Assembly (NCBI GenBank): GCA_934504345.1
Contig: CAKSVR010000005.1
Location: forward strand, 16,316-80,315
Direction: 5' to 3'
Source: an uncultured Agathobaculum sp.
Lineage (GTDB): Bacteria; Bacillota; Clostridia; Oscillospirales; Butyricicoccaceae
Length of the DNA stretch: 64,000 nucleotides
This document shows, piece after piece, positions 7,977 through 16,229 of the stretch. The notes beneath the pieces were generated by a model. That model made no database searches. It was not told the origin of the DNA and was given only the letters and a program-made list of their open reading frames with translations. Position numbers and translations under genes: made by a program. The number at the start of each line of letters is the position of its first letter. Position 1 is the first letter of the stretch.

Positions 7977-9032
7977 ATGGACAAGCCTTTTCTCGATAAG
8001 CTGCGTAAGATCGACCCGTATGTGCCGGGTGAGCAGCCCAAGACCGCCAGCATCATCAAGCTGAACGCCAACGAAAACCCGTATCCGCCCGCGCCGGGCG
8101 TTGCCGAGGTGCTCCGCACGTTCGACACGGCCAAGCTGGCCGTATATCCGGATGCGAACGCGAAAGCGCTCAAGACCGCCGTTGCGGAACGGTTCGGCCT
8201 CCGGCCGGCACAGGTATTCCTCGGCAACGGCTCGGACGATGTACTCGCGCTGGCGTTCCAGTCGTTCTTCTGCTCAGGTGAGCCCATCCTCTACCCGGAC
8301 ATCACCTACTCGTTCTATCCGGTGTGGTGCGACCTGTTCCGCATCCCGTATGAAACCATGCCGCTCGACGAGGATTTCTGCGTGAACGTGCGTGACTACG
8401 ACAAGCCGAACGGCGGCATCGTGCTGCCGAACCCGAACGCGCCCACCGGCCGCGGCGTGTCGCTCGATTTCCTTGAGGACCTTTTGCAGCACAATCAGGA
8501 CTGCGTTGTCATCATCGACGAGGCGTATGTGGACTTCGGCGCACAGAGCGCCGTGCCGCTGCTCGACAAGTATGAGAACCTGCTCATCGTGCAGACCACC
8601 AGCAAGTCGCGCTCGCTGGCGGGTATGCGTATCGGCTATGCGCTCGGCTCGGAAACGCTCATTTCCACGCTCGAAGCCGTCAAGAACTCGTACAATTCCT
8701 ACACGATGGATGCCGTCGCGCTGGCTGTCGGCGAGGCTTCCATCCGCGACGAGGCGTATTTTCAGGACACCTGCCGCAAGGTCGCCGCTACCCGCGACCG
8801 CTCCGCCGACGAGCTGCGCGCGCTGGGCTTTACCGTGCTGCCGTCGCTGACCAATTTCCTGTTCGTCACCCACCCCGAGAAGAAAGCGCCCGATATTTTC
8901 GCCGCACTGCGGGAAAAGGGCATCTTTATCCGGTATTTCAAGCTGCCGCGCATCGATAATTACCTGCGTATCACCGTCGGCACGGATGAACAGATGGATA
9001 AGCTCCTTGCAGCGCTCAAAGAAATCCTGTAA
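7977..9032 (+). CDS. hisC: Histidinol-phosphate aminotransferase
   Basis: 351 residues from the ATG at 7977, chosen because GAGGAG (7963-7968) lies 8 bases upstream; the GTG at 7968 overlaps that site. Class I/II PLP aminotransferase converting imidazole acetol phosphate plus glutamate to histidinol phosphate. Visible: N-terminal LNANENPYPP, ANPNAPTGxG-type segment (PNPNAPTGRG), DEAYVDFG, and the PLP lysine in TTSKSRSLAGMRIGYALG. It has its own promoter and is not next to other his genes, so it is an orphan copy and could also serve aromatic amino acid transamination. Confidence 0.93.
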   Translation: MDKPFLDKLRKIDPYVPGEQPKTASIIKLNANENPYPPAPGVAEVLRTFDTAKLAVYPDANAKALKTAVAERFGLRPAQVFLGNGSDDVLALAFQSFFCSGEPILYPDITYSFYPVWCDLFRIPYETMPLDEDFCVNVRDYDKPNGGIVLPNPNAPTGRGVSLDFLEDLLQHNQDCVVIIDEAYVDFGAQSAVPLLDKYENLLIVQTTSKSRSLAGMRIGYALGSETLISTLEAVKNSYNSYTMDAVALAVGEASIRDEAYFQDTCRKVAATRDRSADELRALGFTVLPSLTNFLFVTHPEKKAPDIFAALREKGIFIRYFKLPRIDNYLRITVGTDEQMDKLLAALKEIL

Positions 9033-9046
9033 TTGAGAATGGAGAT
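9033..9046 (+). repeat. GAGAATK heptad directly after the hisC stop
   Basis: The sequence TTGAGAATGGAGAT begins at the first base after TAA, as in the copies next to rarA, priA and coaBC. Confidence 0.55.
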
Positions 9047-9092
9047 ACCCACCCTTTTCCCCTGTCAATTTCCCAATTTTCGCAATAAAAAA

Positions 9093-9122
9093 TTGACTTG
9101 AACTTGTCTTTCGTAGTATAAT
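9093..9122 (+). promoter_or_regulatory. nrdR promoter
   Basis: TTGACT (9093-9098), 18 bases, TATAAT (9117-9122). Confidence 0.7.
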
Positions 9123-9197
9123 AACAGCAGAAAGATAATTTTGTGCGCCGCAGTGCGGTCTGCGGCACTGCACGGTGTCCATAAGGGGGAAAATACG

Positions 9198-9653
9198 ATG
9201 AAGTGCCCATTTTGCAGCTTCGATGACAGCAAGGTCGTCGATTCCCGTCCGACCGACGAGGGAACCAGCATCCGGCGTCGGCGGGAATGCCTCAAATGCG
9301 GAAAACGCTTTACCACCTACGAAACGGTGGAGCGGATGCCGCTCATGCTGGTCAAGCGCGATGGCACGCGGCAGGCGTATGACCGCCAGAAGCTGCTCAA
9401 CGGCCTTGTAAAGGCCTGCGAGAAGCGCCCGGTGTCGCTCATGCAGCTCGAGCAGATCGTCGATCATGTCGAGCAGAAGGTGTTCGGCACGCTCGAGAGC
9501 GAGGTTTCCAGCAAGCTCATCGGCGAGCTGGTGATGGAGCAGCTCCGGCAGGTGGACGAGGTCGCATATGTGCGCTTCGCCTCGGTGTACCGCCAGTTCA
9601 AGGACATCAACACCTTTATGGAGGAGCTCAACACACTCCTCAAGGACAAGTAA
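9198..9653 (+). CDS. nrdR: Transcriptional repressor NrdR
   Basis: 151 residues; ATG 9198 has AAGGGGGA upstream. N-terminal zinc ribbon with CPFC (residues 3-6) and CLKCG, RRRREC between, then an ATP-cone domain (LVKRDGTRQAYDRQKL onward). NrdR senses ATP/dATP and represses ribonucleotide reductase genes by binding NrdR boxes. Length is that of the family. Single gene with its own promoter and terminator; no nrd gene is in the window. Confidence 0.96.
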   Translation: MKCPFCSFDDSKVVDSRPTDEGTSIRRRRECLKCGKRFTTYETVERMPLMLVKRDGTRQAYDRQKLLNGLVKACEKRPVSLMQLEQIVDHVEQKVFGTLESEVSSKLIGELVMEQLRQVDEVAYVRFASVYRQFKDINTFMEELNTLLKDK

Positions 9654-9661
9654 ACCGTATC

Positions 9662-9690
9662 GCGGGCGTGACAGGTTCATGCCCGCTTTT
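9662..9690 (+). terminator. nrdR terminator
   Basis: GCGGGC..GTGA / TCAT..GCCCGC stem followed by TTTT, 9 bases after the stop. Confidence 0.75.
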
Positions 9691-9693
9691 ATT

Positions 9694-9731
9694 TCAGGCA
9701 GCACCGCACAATCGAACGGCGGTGCTTTGCA
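9694..9731 (+). repeat. Fragment related to the 60280-60442 element
   Basis: AGGCAGCACCGCACAATCG followed by GGCGGTGCTTTGC closely resembles the left end of the inverted-repeat element at 60280 (AGGCAGTACCGCACGATTGG, then GGCGCTTTGC). Confidence 0.45.
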
Positions 9732-9748
9732 GAAAGAGGGATTTTATC

Positions 9749-10336
9749 ATGGACGAACGCCTCCGTAAACAGCTGGATTTCATCCTCGAAATCGATAAGG
9801 AGAAGAACATCCTCCGGCAGACGCACCTTTCCGGGCACGGGCGGCGCGAGAACGATGCCGAGCACGCATGGCACATGGCCGTGATGGCATATCTGCTGCG
9901 CGAGTATTCCAACGAGCCGGTGGATGTGGCGCGGGTGATGCTCATGTGCCTGCTGCATGATGTGGTCGAGATCGATGCCGGTGACACCTATGCCTATGAC
10001 ACCGCCGGTCTGCAAACGCAGAAGGCCCGCGAGGAGGCCGCCAAGGAGCGCATCTATTCGCTGCTGCCGGACGACCAGAAGCGCGCGCTCATGGCCGTGT
10101 TCGATGAGTTCGAAGCGGATGAAACCGCCGAGGCGCATTTCGCGCACGCGATGGACAATCTCCAGCCGCTGCTGCTCAACAACAGCAACGGCGGCAGCGA
10201 CTGGGCCGAGCACGATGTCACCGCCGAAAAGGTGTACGGGCGGCAGCGGCGCACCGAAAAGGGCTCGGCGTATCTGTATCAGCTGACAGACCAGATTTTG
10301 CAGGAGAATATCAAAAAGGGCGCTCTGAAAAAATAA
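9749..10336 (+). CDS. HD domain-containing hydrolase (YfbR/HDDC2-like)
   Basis: 195 residues from ATG 9749 (AGAGGG upstream). HD superfamily metal-dependent phosphohydrolase: first His in NDAEHAWHMA, HD pair in CLLHDVVEIDAGDT, and later Asp in MDNLQPLL. Relatives such as YfbR and HDDC2 are 5'-deoxynucleotidases, so removal of phosphate from deoxynucleoside monophosphates is plausible, and its position next to the ribonucleotide reductase regulator gene fits a nucleotide role. Substrate is inference. It starts 95 bases after nrdR, beyond the nrdR terminator. Confidence 0.88.
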   Translation: MDERLRKQLDFILEIDKEKNILRQTHLSGHGRRENDAEHAWHMAVMAYLLREYSNEPVDVARVMLMCLLHDVVEIDAGDTYAYDTAGLQTQKAREEAAKERIYSLLPDDQKRALMAVFDEFEADETAEAHFAHAMDNLQPLLLNNSNGGSDWAEHDVTAEKVYGRQRRTEKGSAYLYQLTDQILQENIKKGALKK

Positions 10337-10389
10337 TTTTGGTCTATTTCTTGACCGATTGACCATTCGCGGTCAACTTTCCGCCGGAT

Positions 10390-10421
10390 TTCGCGTATAG
10401 GTGCAGGCATCTTTACGCGAA
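10390..10421 (+). promoter_or_regulatory. Leader hairpin at the ribosome binding site of the holin pair
   Basis: Perfect 8-bp arms TTCGCGTA (10390-10397) and TACGCGAA (10414-10421). The right arm overlaps the start of AAAGGAGG (10420-10427), so pairing could limit ribosome access. An upstream TTGACC / GGTCAA inverted pair is at 10359-10376. Confidence 0.45.
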
Positions 10422-10434
10422 AGGAGGAAAGGAT

Positions 10435-10680
10435 ATGCAGGCCGAGATCATCATTGCGGGACTGAGCCTGCTGGGCACGCTGGCGGGCACGGCGGGCGGT
10501 ATCATCGTATCCGGCAAGCTGGTGAATTACCGCATCGAGCAGCTCGAAAAGAAAGTCGAGCAGCACAACAACCTCATCACCCGAACGTTCCGGCTGGAAC
10601 AGAGCGTGGCGGTGCTGGACGAGCGCGTCCGCACAGCGAACCACCGCATCACCGACTTAGAAAAGGAGGCGTTCGAGTGA
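10435..10680 (+). CDS. Small phage-type membrane/coiled-coil protein preceding a holin
   Basis: 81 residues. One N-terminal membrane segment (about 4-28, rich in Gly/Ala/Leu/Ile) followed by a charged coiled coil with heptads (YRIEQLEKKVEQHNN, LEQSVAVLDERV, ANHRITDLEKE). This layout and wording match the small protein that commonly sits just before phi-LC3-type holins in clostridial prophages. It overlaps the next gene by 4 bases (GTGA). Role unknown; a holin partner or antiholin is plausible. Confidence 0.75.
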   Translation: MQAEIIIAGLSLLGTLAGTAGGIIVSGKLVNYRIEQLEKKVEQHNNLITRTFRLEQSVAVLDERVRTANHRITDLEKEAFE

Positions 10681-10943
10681 ACTGGAAAGTTCGTGCAAAA
10701 AATCCCGTGTTCTGGGCGCAGCTCGTGCTGAGCGCGTTCGCGGCAGTGCTGGCGTATGCCGGGCTGACGGCGGCCGACCTCACCACATGGGCAAGTGTCG
10801 GCGCACTGCTGCGCGAGGCGGCGGGCAATCCGTACTGCCTGTTCCTCGTGGTGTCGAGCGTGTGGAACGCGGTCAACGACCCCACCACCGCGGGCCTCGC
10901 GGACAGCGAACGGGCCAAGACCTACGAAAAACCGAACCGATGA
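10677..10943 (+). CDS. Phage holin, phi-LC3 family
   Basis: 88 residues starting at GTG 10677, set by AAAAGGAGG 8 bases upstream and by the 4-base overlap with the preceding stop. Seen: NWKVRAKNPVFWAQL, a membrane segment around LVLSAFAAVLAYAGLTA, and the family-defining SVWNAVNDPTTAGLADSERA tail. Phi-LC3 holins form membrane pores that release endolysin. No endolysin, capsid, integrase or other phage gene is nearby, so this is an orphan pair, either a prophage relic or recruited for a host function such as protein release. Confidence 0.88.
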   Translation: MNWKVRAKNPVFWAQLVLSAFAAVLAYAGLTAADLTTWASVGALLREAAGNPYCLFLVVSSVWNAVNDPTTAGLADSERAKTYEKPNR

Positions 10944-10944
10944 G

Positions 10945-10981
10945 CGAAAAGCCCTCCCGGCGTGTCCGGGAGGGCTTTTCG
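10945..10981 (+). terminator. Terminator of the holin pair
   Basis: 16-bp perfect stem (10945-10960 with 10966-10981) around CGTGT, directly overlapping the region just past the holin stop; the right arm ends in TTTTCG. Confidence 0.85.
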
Positions 10982-11028
10982 TTGGCAAATCCGTTCTCTG
11001 GCGCCCGCTCCCCTGCTTTCGCGCAAAA

Positions 11029-11062
11029 CAAAAAGGCTCTGGACAAAGTCCAAAGCCTTTTC
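11029..11062 (-). terminator. secDF terminator
   Basis: AAAAGGCT..GGAC, loop AAA, GTCC..AGCCTTTT; the leftward transcript ends in U-rich sequence just after secDF. Confidence 0.7.
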
Positions 11063-11075
11063 GATCACGCCAAGA

Positions 11076-13457
11076 TCAAATCTTCTTGCGGCGGCGGAAC
11101 TTCTTGCGGAAGAAGCCCCACAGACCGGTAGAAAGCATAACGGACGACCAGCCGCCGGCCAGAATGCCGACGATCAGCGGCAGCGTGAACTGCTTGAGCG
11201 ACGGAACACCGAGGATGTATACCATGCCGATGGTGAACAGCGTGGTAAGGGTGGTGTTGATGGTACGGCCCATGGTCTGCCAGATGCTCTTCTCGCCGAT
11301 GACCTCGAACGGCTCCTTGCGCGCGGTACGCAGGTTCTCACGAACGCGGTCGAATACGATGATCGATGCGTTGATGGAGTAGCCGAGGATGGTCAGCGCG
11401 GCAGCGATGAAGTTGCTGTCCAGCGGGATCTGGAGCAGAACGTAAACGCTGAGCATAACGAGCAGGTCGTGTACCAGACAGCAGATAGCTGCCAGACCGC
11501 TGGTGAGCTCGAAGCGGAACGTGATGTATACCAGCATCAGCAGGATAGCGAGGATGGAGCAGATGAACGCAGAGCGCTGGAGGTCGCTGCCGACCGAAGC
11601 GGATACGTCATTGTTGTTGAGGATGTCGGTGTCAGCAAGGCTGTACTTCTCCAGCATCTTGTCGATGACAGCGGCACGCTGCTCGGAGTCGATGGAGGTG
11701 GAGCGGATGAGCACATCCTCATTGCCGTCGCCGGAGGAGGTAACGGAGGATGCATCCACGCCGGTGGCATCCTTGAACAGGTCGGAAACCTCGGTCTGGA
11801 TGTCCTGCGTAACGGCGGTGTGCATATTGAACTCCATCTCGGTACCGCCGGCAAAGTCGATGCTCAGGTTGAACAGGTTCTTGCCGAACGGCAGCAGGAT
11901 CAGTGCGATAAGGCCGGTAGCGACCAGTACGACAGAGATACCGCTGAAGATCTTGAAGTTCTTGAGGATAGCCGGGTGCTTCTTCTCTTCCTTGTGCTCA
12001 TGCAGGCCGTAAGCCTTCGGGTTGCGGATGTGGAAATCCACCATGCGGTTGAGCAGGAAGTGGGTGATGGTCAGCGCGGTGAACATCGAAACGATAACGC
12101 CGATGCCCAGCGTGGTGGCGAAGCCGACGATGGTGCCGGTGCCGAGGAAGAACAGCACGCCGCACGCGATGAGCGTGGTGATGTTGGAGTCAAGGATCGC
12201 GGTGAACGCACGCTTGAAGCCGGAGTCGATCGCGCTCTTTACGGTCTTGCCGGCAGCCATCTCCTCCTTGATGCGCTCAAAGATGATGACGTTCGCATCG
12301 ACCGCCATACCGATGGACAGGATGATACCTGCAATGCCCGGCAGGGACAGGTTGACACGGATAACGCTGAACAGCAGTGCCTCGATGACCATGTAGAAGC
12401 ACAGCGCGAAGCAGGAAACAACGCCCGGAACGCGGTACATGATGATCATGAACAGCATAACGAGGACCAGACCGATAAGACCTGCCTTGAGGCTGGAGCT
12501 CATCGCGTCAGCGCCCAGCTGCGGGCCGACAGAGCGAAGCTCTACCTGCTTGAGCGTGAACGGGATCTGACCGGCGTTGATGAGGTTTGCCAGCTCGGTC
12601 GCGCTGTCGCGGGTGAACGAGCCGGAGATTACGCAGCTGTCGCTGTCGATCTTGGAAGAAACGGACGGTGCGGAAATAACCTGATCGTCCATGACGATAG
12701 CCATTACATTGGTGCCGTCGGTACGAGCCGCGATGCTCTCGGTCGCCTCAGCAAACTTCTGCTTGCCCTCAGAGGTAAACTGTACCTCTACATAATGGGT
12801 ATCCGCAACTTCGTTGCCGGTCGGGCGGCCATAGCCGTAAGTAGCTTTCTTAACGTCAGAGCCGGTCAGCCACTCCTTGCCGTCAGCATCGATAAAGGTG
12901 AGCTGTGCGGTGGTGCCGAGGGTCTGTACGGCCTCCTCCGGGTTGGTGATCTGCGGGATCTCGACCGTTACGCGGTTCTCGCCGCTGAGGGATACGGTAG
13001 CCTCGGTAAAGCCCTTACCGGTCAAACGCTGACGGATGACCTTCTGTACCGAGTCCATATCGTTCGACAGATTGCTCCTGTCGTAGCCGTCCGGGATCTC
13101 CGCCTCGTAAACGATGCGGGAGCCGCCGACCAGATCAAGACCCAGACGGATGCCGTTGTCGGTATCCAGCACGCTCGGGATGATGGCCTTGAGGTCGGAT
13201 GCGGTGGTGTCTGCGGAATCAGCGGTGTCCGCCGAATCAGCAGTGGTGTCGGCAGAGGTATCTGCCGAGGTGTCCGTCGAGGCCGTGTCATCGGTGGACG
13301 AGGTATCGCTCGTATCCGTGGTGGCCGTGTCGGACGCTGCCGTGTTCCGGAACGGCATGGTCCAGCCGCCCGGAATGTACACTCCTGTTACCGCCGTCAC
13401 GCCGAGGAAAATGATGATCAGCATGACTGCAATAAAGGAAGTTACACTCTTTTTCAC
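11076..13457 (-). CDS. secDF: Protein translocase SecDF, fused SecD-SecF
   Basis: 793 residues from GTG 13457, which has AGGAGG 9 bases upstream; the TTG two codons earlier would be only 3 bases from that site. SecDF is the proton-driven RND-type accessory of SecYEG. Layout: TM1, a Thr/Ser/Asp-rich low-complexity stretch (about residues 41-90), SecD periplasmic domain (LGLDLVGGSRIVYEA), TM2-6 with SGIAGI-type NLSLPGIAGIILSIGMAVDANVIIFERIKEE, then SecF half with IDFAGGTEMEF and TLGYSINASIIVFDRVRENLR. Both halves are complete. The D-S-T linker after TM1 is unusual. Confidence 0.95.
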   Translation of the reverse strand: MKKSVTSFIAVMLIIIFLGVTAVTGVYIPGGWTMPFRNTAASDTATTDTSDTSSTDDTASTDTSADTSADTTADSADTADSADTTASDLKAIIPSVLDTDNGIRLGLDLVGGSRIVYEAEIPDGYDRSNLSNDMDSVQKVIRQRLTGKGFTEATVSLSGENRVTVEIPQITNPEEAVQTLGTTAQLTFIDADGKEWLTGSDVKKATYGYGRPTGNEVADTHYVEVQFTSEGKQKFAEATESIAARTDGTNVMAIVMDDQVISAPSVSSKIDSDSCVISGSFTRDSATELANLINAGQIPFTLKQVELRSVGPQLGADAMSSSLKAGLIGLVLVMLFMIIMYRVPGVVSCFALCFYMVIEALLFSVIRVNLSLPGIAGIILSIGMAVDANVIIFERIKEEMAAGKTVKSAIDSGFKRAFTAILDSNITTLIACGVLFFLGTGTIVGFATTLGIGVIVSMFTALTITHFLLNRMVDFHIRNPKAYGLHEHKEEKKHPAILKNFKIFSGISVVLVATGLIALILLPFGKNLFNLSIDFAGGTEMEFNMHTAVTQDIQTEVSDLFKDATGVDASSVTSSGDGNEDVLIRSTSIDSEQRAAVIDKMLEKYSLADTDILNNNDVSASVGSDLQRSAFICSILAILLMLVYITFRFELTSGLAAICCLVHDLLVMLSVYVLLQIPLDSNFIAAALTILGYSINASIIVFDRVRENLRTARKEPFEVIGEKSIWQTMGRTINTTLTTLFTIGMVYILGVPSLKQFTLPLIVGILAGGWSSVMLSTGLWGFFRKKFRRRKKI

Positions 13458-13555
13458 TTGCAAGTGCCTCCTTTAAGTTTTTGTTACACAACTGATTCAG
13501 TATACAGCAGAATGACCAAAAAGTCAATATTTTCGCTGTAATAATGTAACATTTT

Positions 13556-13597
13556 CGCGCCCGCAGCGCGTATTCGATAGAATTTGCATTGCAAATC
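13556..13597 (+). repeat. Two-hairpin element (CGCGC + TTTGC type), copy 1
   Basis: Hairpin CGCGC-CCGCA-GCGCG, spacer TATTCGATAG, hairpin ATTTGCA-T-TGCAAAT. Same organisation as 58254-58294 and, inverted, 62475-62516. Confidence 0.65.
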
Positions 13598-13598
13598 C

Positions 13599-13665
13599 AT
13601 AAAAAGGCAGGGCGTGTACGCGCAGCGCGGCAATAAAGCCACGCAAGAACAGCGCCTGCCTTTTA
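13599..13665 (-). terminator. purB terminator with long loop
   Basis: Arms ATAAAAAGGCAGGGCG (13599-13614) and CGCCTGCCTTTTAT pair as a long GC-rich stem with an A-rich left flank (U-run in the leftward transcript). The loop holds further short inverted repeats. Confidence 0.6.
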
Positions 13666-13670
13666 TGCAG

Positions 13671-13720
13671 GCATATTTGTGTGCCGCATACGACGCGCAA
13701 ATATGCGCCATGCGCGGCAC
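13671..13720 (-). other. Interleaved inverted repeats, possible H-type pseudoknot in the purB 3' UTR
   Basis: GCATATTTG (13671-13679) pairs with CAAATATGC (13698-13706); GTGCCGC (13681-13687) pairs with GCGGCAC (13714-13720). The arms alternate rather than nest, which is pseudoknot topology. No gene in this stretch. Confidence 0.4.
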
Positions 13721-13755
13721 ATCCTATCTCGTTTCAGGCCGTGGTCTGAAGCGGA

Positions 13756-15186
13756 TCAGAGGTTGATCTCGACCTTTACGTCCTCACCGGTGAGATACGG
13801 CGCGATAGCCGGACGAACGCACTCGTTCAGGAACTCGTCCACCTGCGACGGACAGCGGCCGATGTAAGCGGACGGGTCAAGGTGCTCGAGGATCTGCTCA
13901 CGGGTCATGCCGAACATCGGGTCGCCTGCAATGCGGTCAACCATGTCGTTCTCGAGGCCCTCTTCCTTGATGCGCTTGCCTGCGGCCATAGAGTGCTCGC
14001 GGATGCGCTCGTGCAGGTCCTGACGGTTGCCGCCGCGCTTGACGGCATCCATCATGATGTTCTCGGTCGCCATGAACGGCAGCTCGTTCATAACGTGCGC
14101 CTCGATGACCTTGGGGTAAACGACCAGACCGGAAACAACGTTGATCATGATGTTGAGGATGGCATCGACTGCGAGGAAAGCCTCCGGCACGGAGATGCGC
14201 TTGTTCGCGGAGTCGTCGAGCGTGCGCTCGAACCACTGGGTAGCCGAGGTGAACGCCGGGTTCAGGCTGTCGCAGATAACGTAGCGCGCCAGTGCACAGA
14301 TACGCTCGGAGCGCATCGGATTGCGCTTGTACGGCATCGCGGACGAGCCGATCTGGTTCTTCTCGAACGGCTCCTCGACCTCCTTGAGGTGCTGGAGCAG
14401 GCGCAGGTCGGTGGCGAACTTGGACGCGGACTCGGCAATGCCGGCCAGCGTTGCAAGGGTCTGTGCATCGATCTTGCGGGAGTAGGTCTGACCGGAAACC
14501 GGAACGACACCGGCAAAGCCGAAATCATCGGCGATGCGCTTTTCGAGCTCCTTGACCTTGGCCTCGTCGCCGTCGAACAGCTCCATAAAGGAGGCCTGCG
14601 TGCCGGTGGTGCCCTTGCTGCCGAGCATACGCAGGTTTTCGATGCGGTACTCGACCTCGTTCAAATCCATCAGCAGCTCGTTCATCCACAGGGTCGCGCG
14701 CTTGCCGACGGTGGTCAGCTGTGCGGGCTGGAAGTGGGTGAAGCCGAGGGTCGGCTGAGCCTTGTGGGCATCCGCGAACTGTGCCAGTTTGTCGAGCACG
14801 GTGGCCAGCTTTTTGCGTACCAGCAGCAGACCCTCGCGGATCTGGATGATGTCGGTGTTGTCGCCAACGTATGCGCTCGTTGCGCCGAGGTGGATGATGC
14901 CTGCGGCCTTGGGAGCGGCCTTGCCGAAGGTGTAAACGTGCGCCATAACGTCATGGCGTACCTCTTTCTCGCGCTGACGGGCCACATCGTAGTCGATGTC
15001 GGTCAGGTGCGCGGCCATCTCGTCCACCTGTTCCTGCGTGATGGGCAGACCGAGGGCCATCTCCGCCTTGGCCAGCGACAGCCACAGGCGGCGCCATGTC
15101 GAGAACTTCATGTCCGAGGAGAAGGTATAGAGCATCTCCTTGGATGCGTAGCGCGAGGAAAGCGGGCTTTCATACACGTTATTCAT
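13756..15186 (-). CDS. purB: Adenylosuccinate lyase
   Basis: 476 residues. Catalyses two steps of purine synthesis: SAICAR to AICAR and adenylosuccinate to AMP, both releasing fumarate. Seen: N-terminal SPLSSRYAS, the general base/acid region HLGATSAYVGDN and GFTHFQPAQ, and the fumarase/aspartase superfamily signature GSSAMPYKRNP. Length matches the eukaryote-like/clostridial subgroup. Own promoter at 15258-15286; the leader contains a GGACT/AGTCC hairpin. Followed by secDF after 298 bases that hold the terminator and repeats. Confidence 0.96.
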   Translation of the reverse strand: MNNVYESPLSSRYASKEMLYTFSSDMKFSTWRRLWLSLAKAEMALGLPITQEQVDEMAAHLTDIDYDVARQREKEVRHDVMAHVYTFGKAAPKAAGIIHLGATSAYVGDNTDIIQIREGLLLVRKKLATVLDKLAQFADAHKAQPTLGFTHFQPAQLTTVGKRATLWMNELLMDLNEVEYRIENLRMLGSKGTTGTQASFMELFDGDEAKVKELEKRIADDFGFAGVVPVSGQTYSRKIDAQTLATLAGIAESASKFATDLRLLQHLKEVEEPFEKNQIGSSAMPYKRNPMRSERICALARYVICDSLNPAFTSATQWFERTLDDSANKRISVPEAFLAVDAILNIMINVVSGLVVYPKVIEAHVMNELPFMATENIMMDAVKRGGNRQDLHERIREHSMAAGKRIKEEGLENDMVDRIAGDPMFGMTREQILEHLDPSAYIGRCPSQVDEFLNECVRPAIAPYLTGEDVKVEINL

Positions 15187-15257
15187 GTTATTCGTCCTTT
15201 CCGGTGTGTATTTTATCCAAACTTTAACGAAATAACGGACTTGGGCAGTCCAATTTT

Positions 15258-15286
15258 AGTTTAACACTTTGCACCCGTCATTTCAA
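15258..15286 (-). promoter_or_regulatory. purB promoter
   Basis: Minus strand TTGAAA (15281-15286), 17 bases, TAAACT (15258-15263). Confidence 0.6.
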
Positions 15287-15360
15287 GCAAAACCGCCCTG
15301 TTTCGCGCTATCTTGTAGCAATAAACAAAGTTAGCGGCGGTTTCGCCGTTAGATTTTGCG

Positions 15361-15731
15361 TTCCCTGCCGTAAGGCCGTCCGGTGCACACGAGTTGCGAA
15401 TGCAATACGCCGTATCCGGGCGGCAGCCCATTCCACGGCAGCCGTTCTCCGGTGCAATCGAGTTGCGAATGCAATACGCCGTATCCGGGCTGGGGAATTT
15501 CGCGCTCTGCGGAGCGCGGGAACGGGCGCGCCGCCCCGGCGCTGGGGCAAAAAGGGAGGGACACCTACGGTTTCCCTCCCTCTTTGAACTCCTACCTTTC
15601 CCTCGGCAACCTCGCGAACGGGCCTTACGGCCCTACTTCGTAAGTAACTCGCATAAAGGAACGGGTATCGGCTGACGTTTCTCGCGTTGCTGCGGCGTTA
15701 TCGCGGCAGATTGCACTGGTTTTGCGTAAAT
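15361..15731 (+). repeat. Palindrome-mosaic dispersed repeat, copy 2
   Basis: Part of a 1043-base stretch (15187-16229) without a gene. It begins with two head-to-tail 69-bp subunits (CGGTGCA..GAGTTGCGAATGC..ATACGCCGTATCCGGGC at 15380 and 15449), then CTGGGGAATTTCGC, and ends with GTATCGGCTGACG..GGCAGATTGCACTGGTTTTGCGT as in copy 1. Its middle diverges from the other copies (GGGAGGGACACCTACGG). Confidence 0.75.
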
Positions 15732-15814
15732 ACTGTCGCAGACCGCTAACGGCTTGAGCGCAGCCGAGAGAGGAATGGGCGGCGTTAAGCCGAGCCTACG
15801 AGCCGGTAGCGGTA

Positions 15815-16170
15815 CTGCCGTTCCTTTTTTCGGTCCCGAGCACAAATAGGAACGGTGAAGCCGTTCCGTGCGCCGAGGTATCCCCAAAAGGGCGGAAGAT
15901 GGAGTCCCAAGAGGATAGCACTCATTTAATTCGCGCACGGCGCGGGTTAGATGTTTAGCAGCCTACGGGCAAACCACCGTAGGGGGTGTCTATCCTTTTG
16001 GAAACCGTTCCCGCCGTCCGCAGACGGCGAAATCCCCAGCCCGGAAACGGCGTATTGCTCACGCAACTCGGTTGCACCAGAAAACGGCTGCCGAGGAAAG
16101 GGCTGCCGCCCAGTTACGGCGTTGCGCTCCCGCGCCTCGCGTGCACCGGAGAACGGCTGCCGCAGAATAG
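15815..16170 (-). repeat. Palindrome-mosaic dispersed repeat, copy 3 (inverted)
   Basis: Reverse complement matches copy 1 over most of its length, including CCGGGCTGGGGATTTCGCC, CCAAAAGGATAGACACCCCC, CTCTTGGGACTCCATCTTCC and TATTTGTGCTCGGGACCG. Head-to-head with copy 2, so 15361-16170 is a large inverted repeat. A ~20-base foreign piece (CATTTAATTCGCGCACGG) interrupts it near 15925. Confidence 0.8.
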
Positions 16171-16229
16171 GCTCCTGCTGAACGCAAAAACAGCGCCTCC
16201 CTCCCGGAAAGCGCTGTTTCGGTATTCAC

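Noticed and set aside
10435..10943. Prophage region
   Set aside because: Only the two holin-operon genes are phage-like; neighbours on both sides are housekeeping genes.
10962..13541. 859-codon open frame opposite secDF
   Set aside because: Antisense shadow; the membrane protein on the other strand explains the periodicity.
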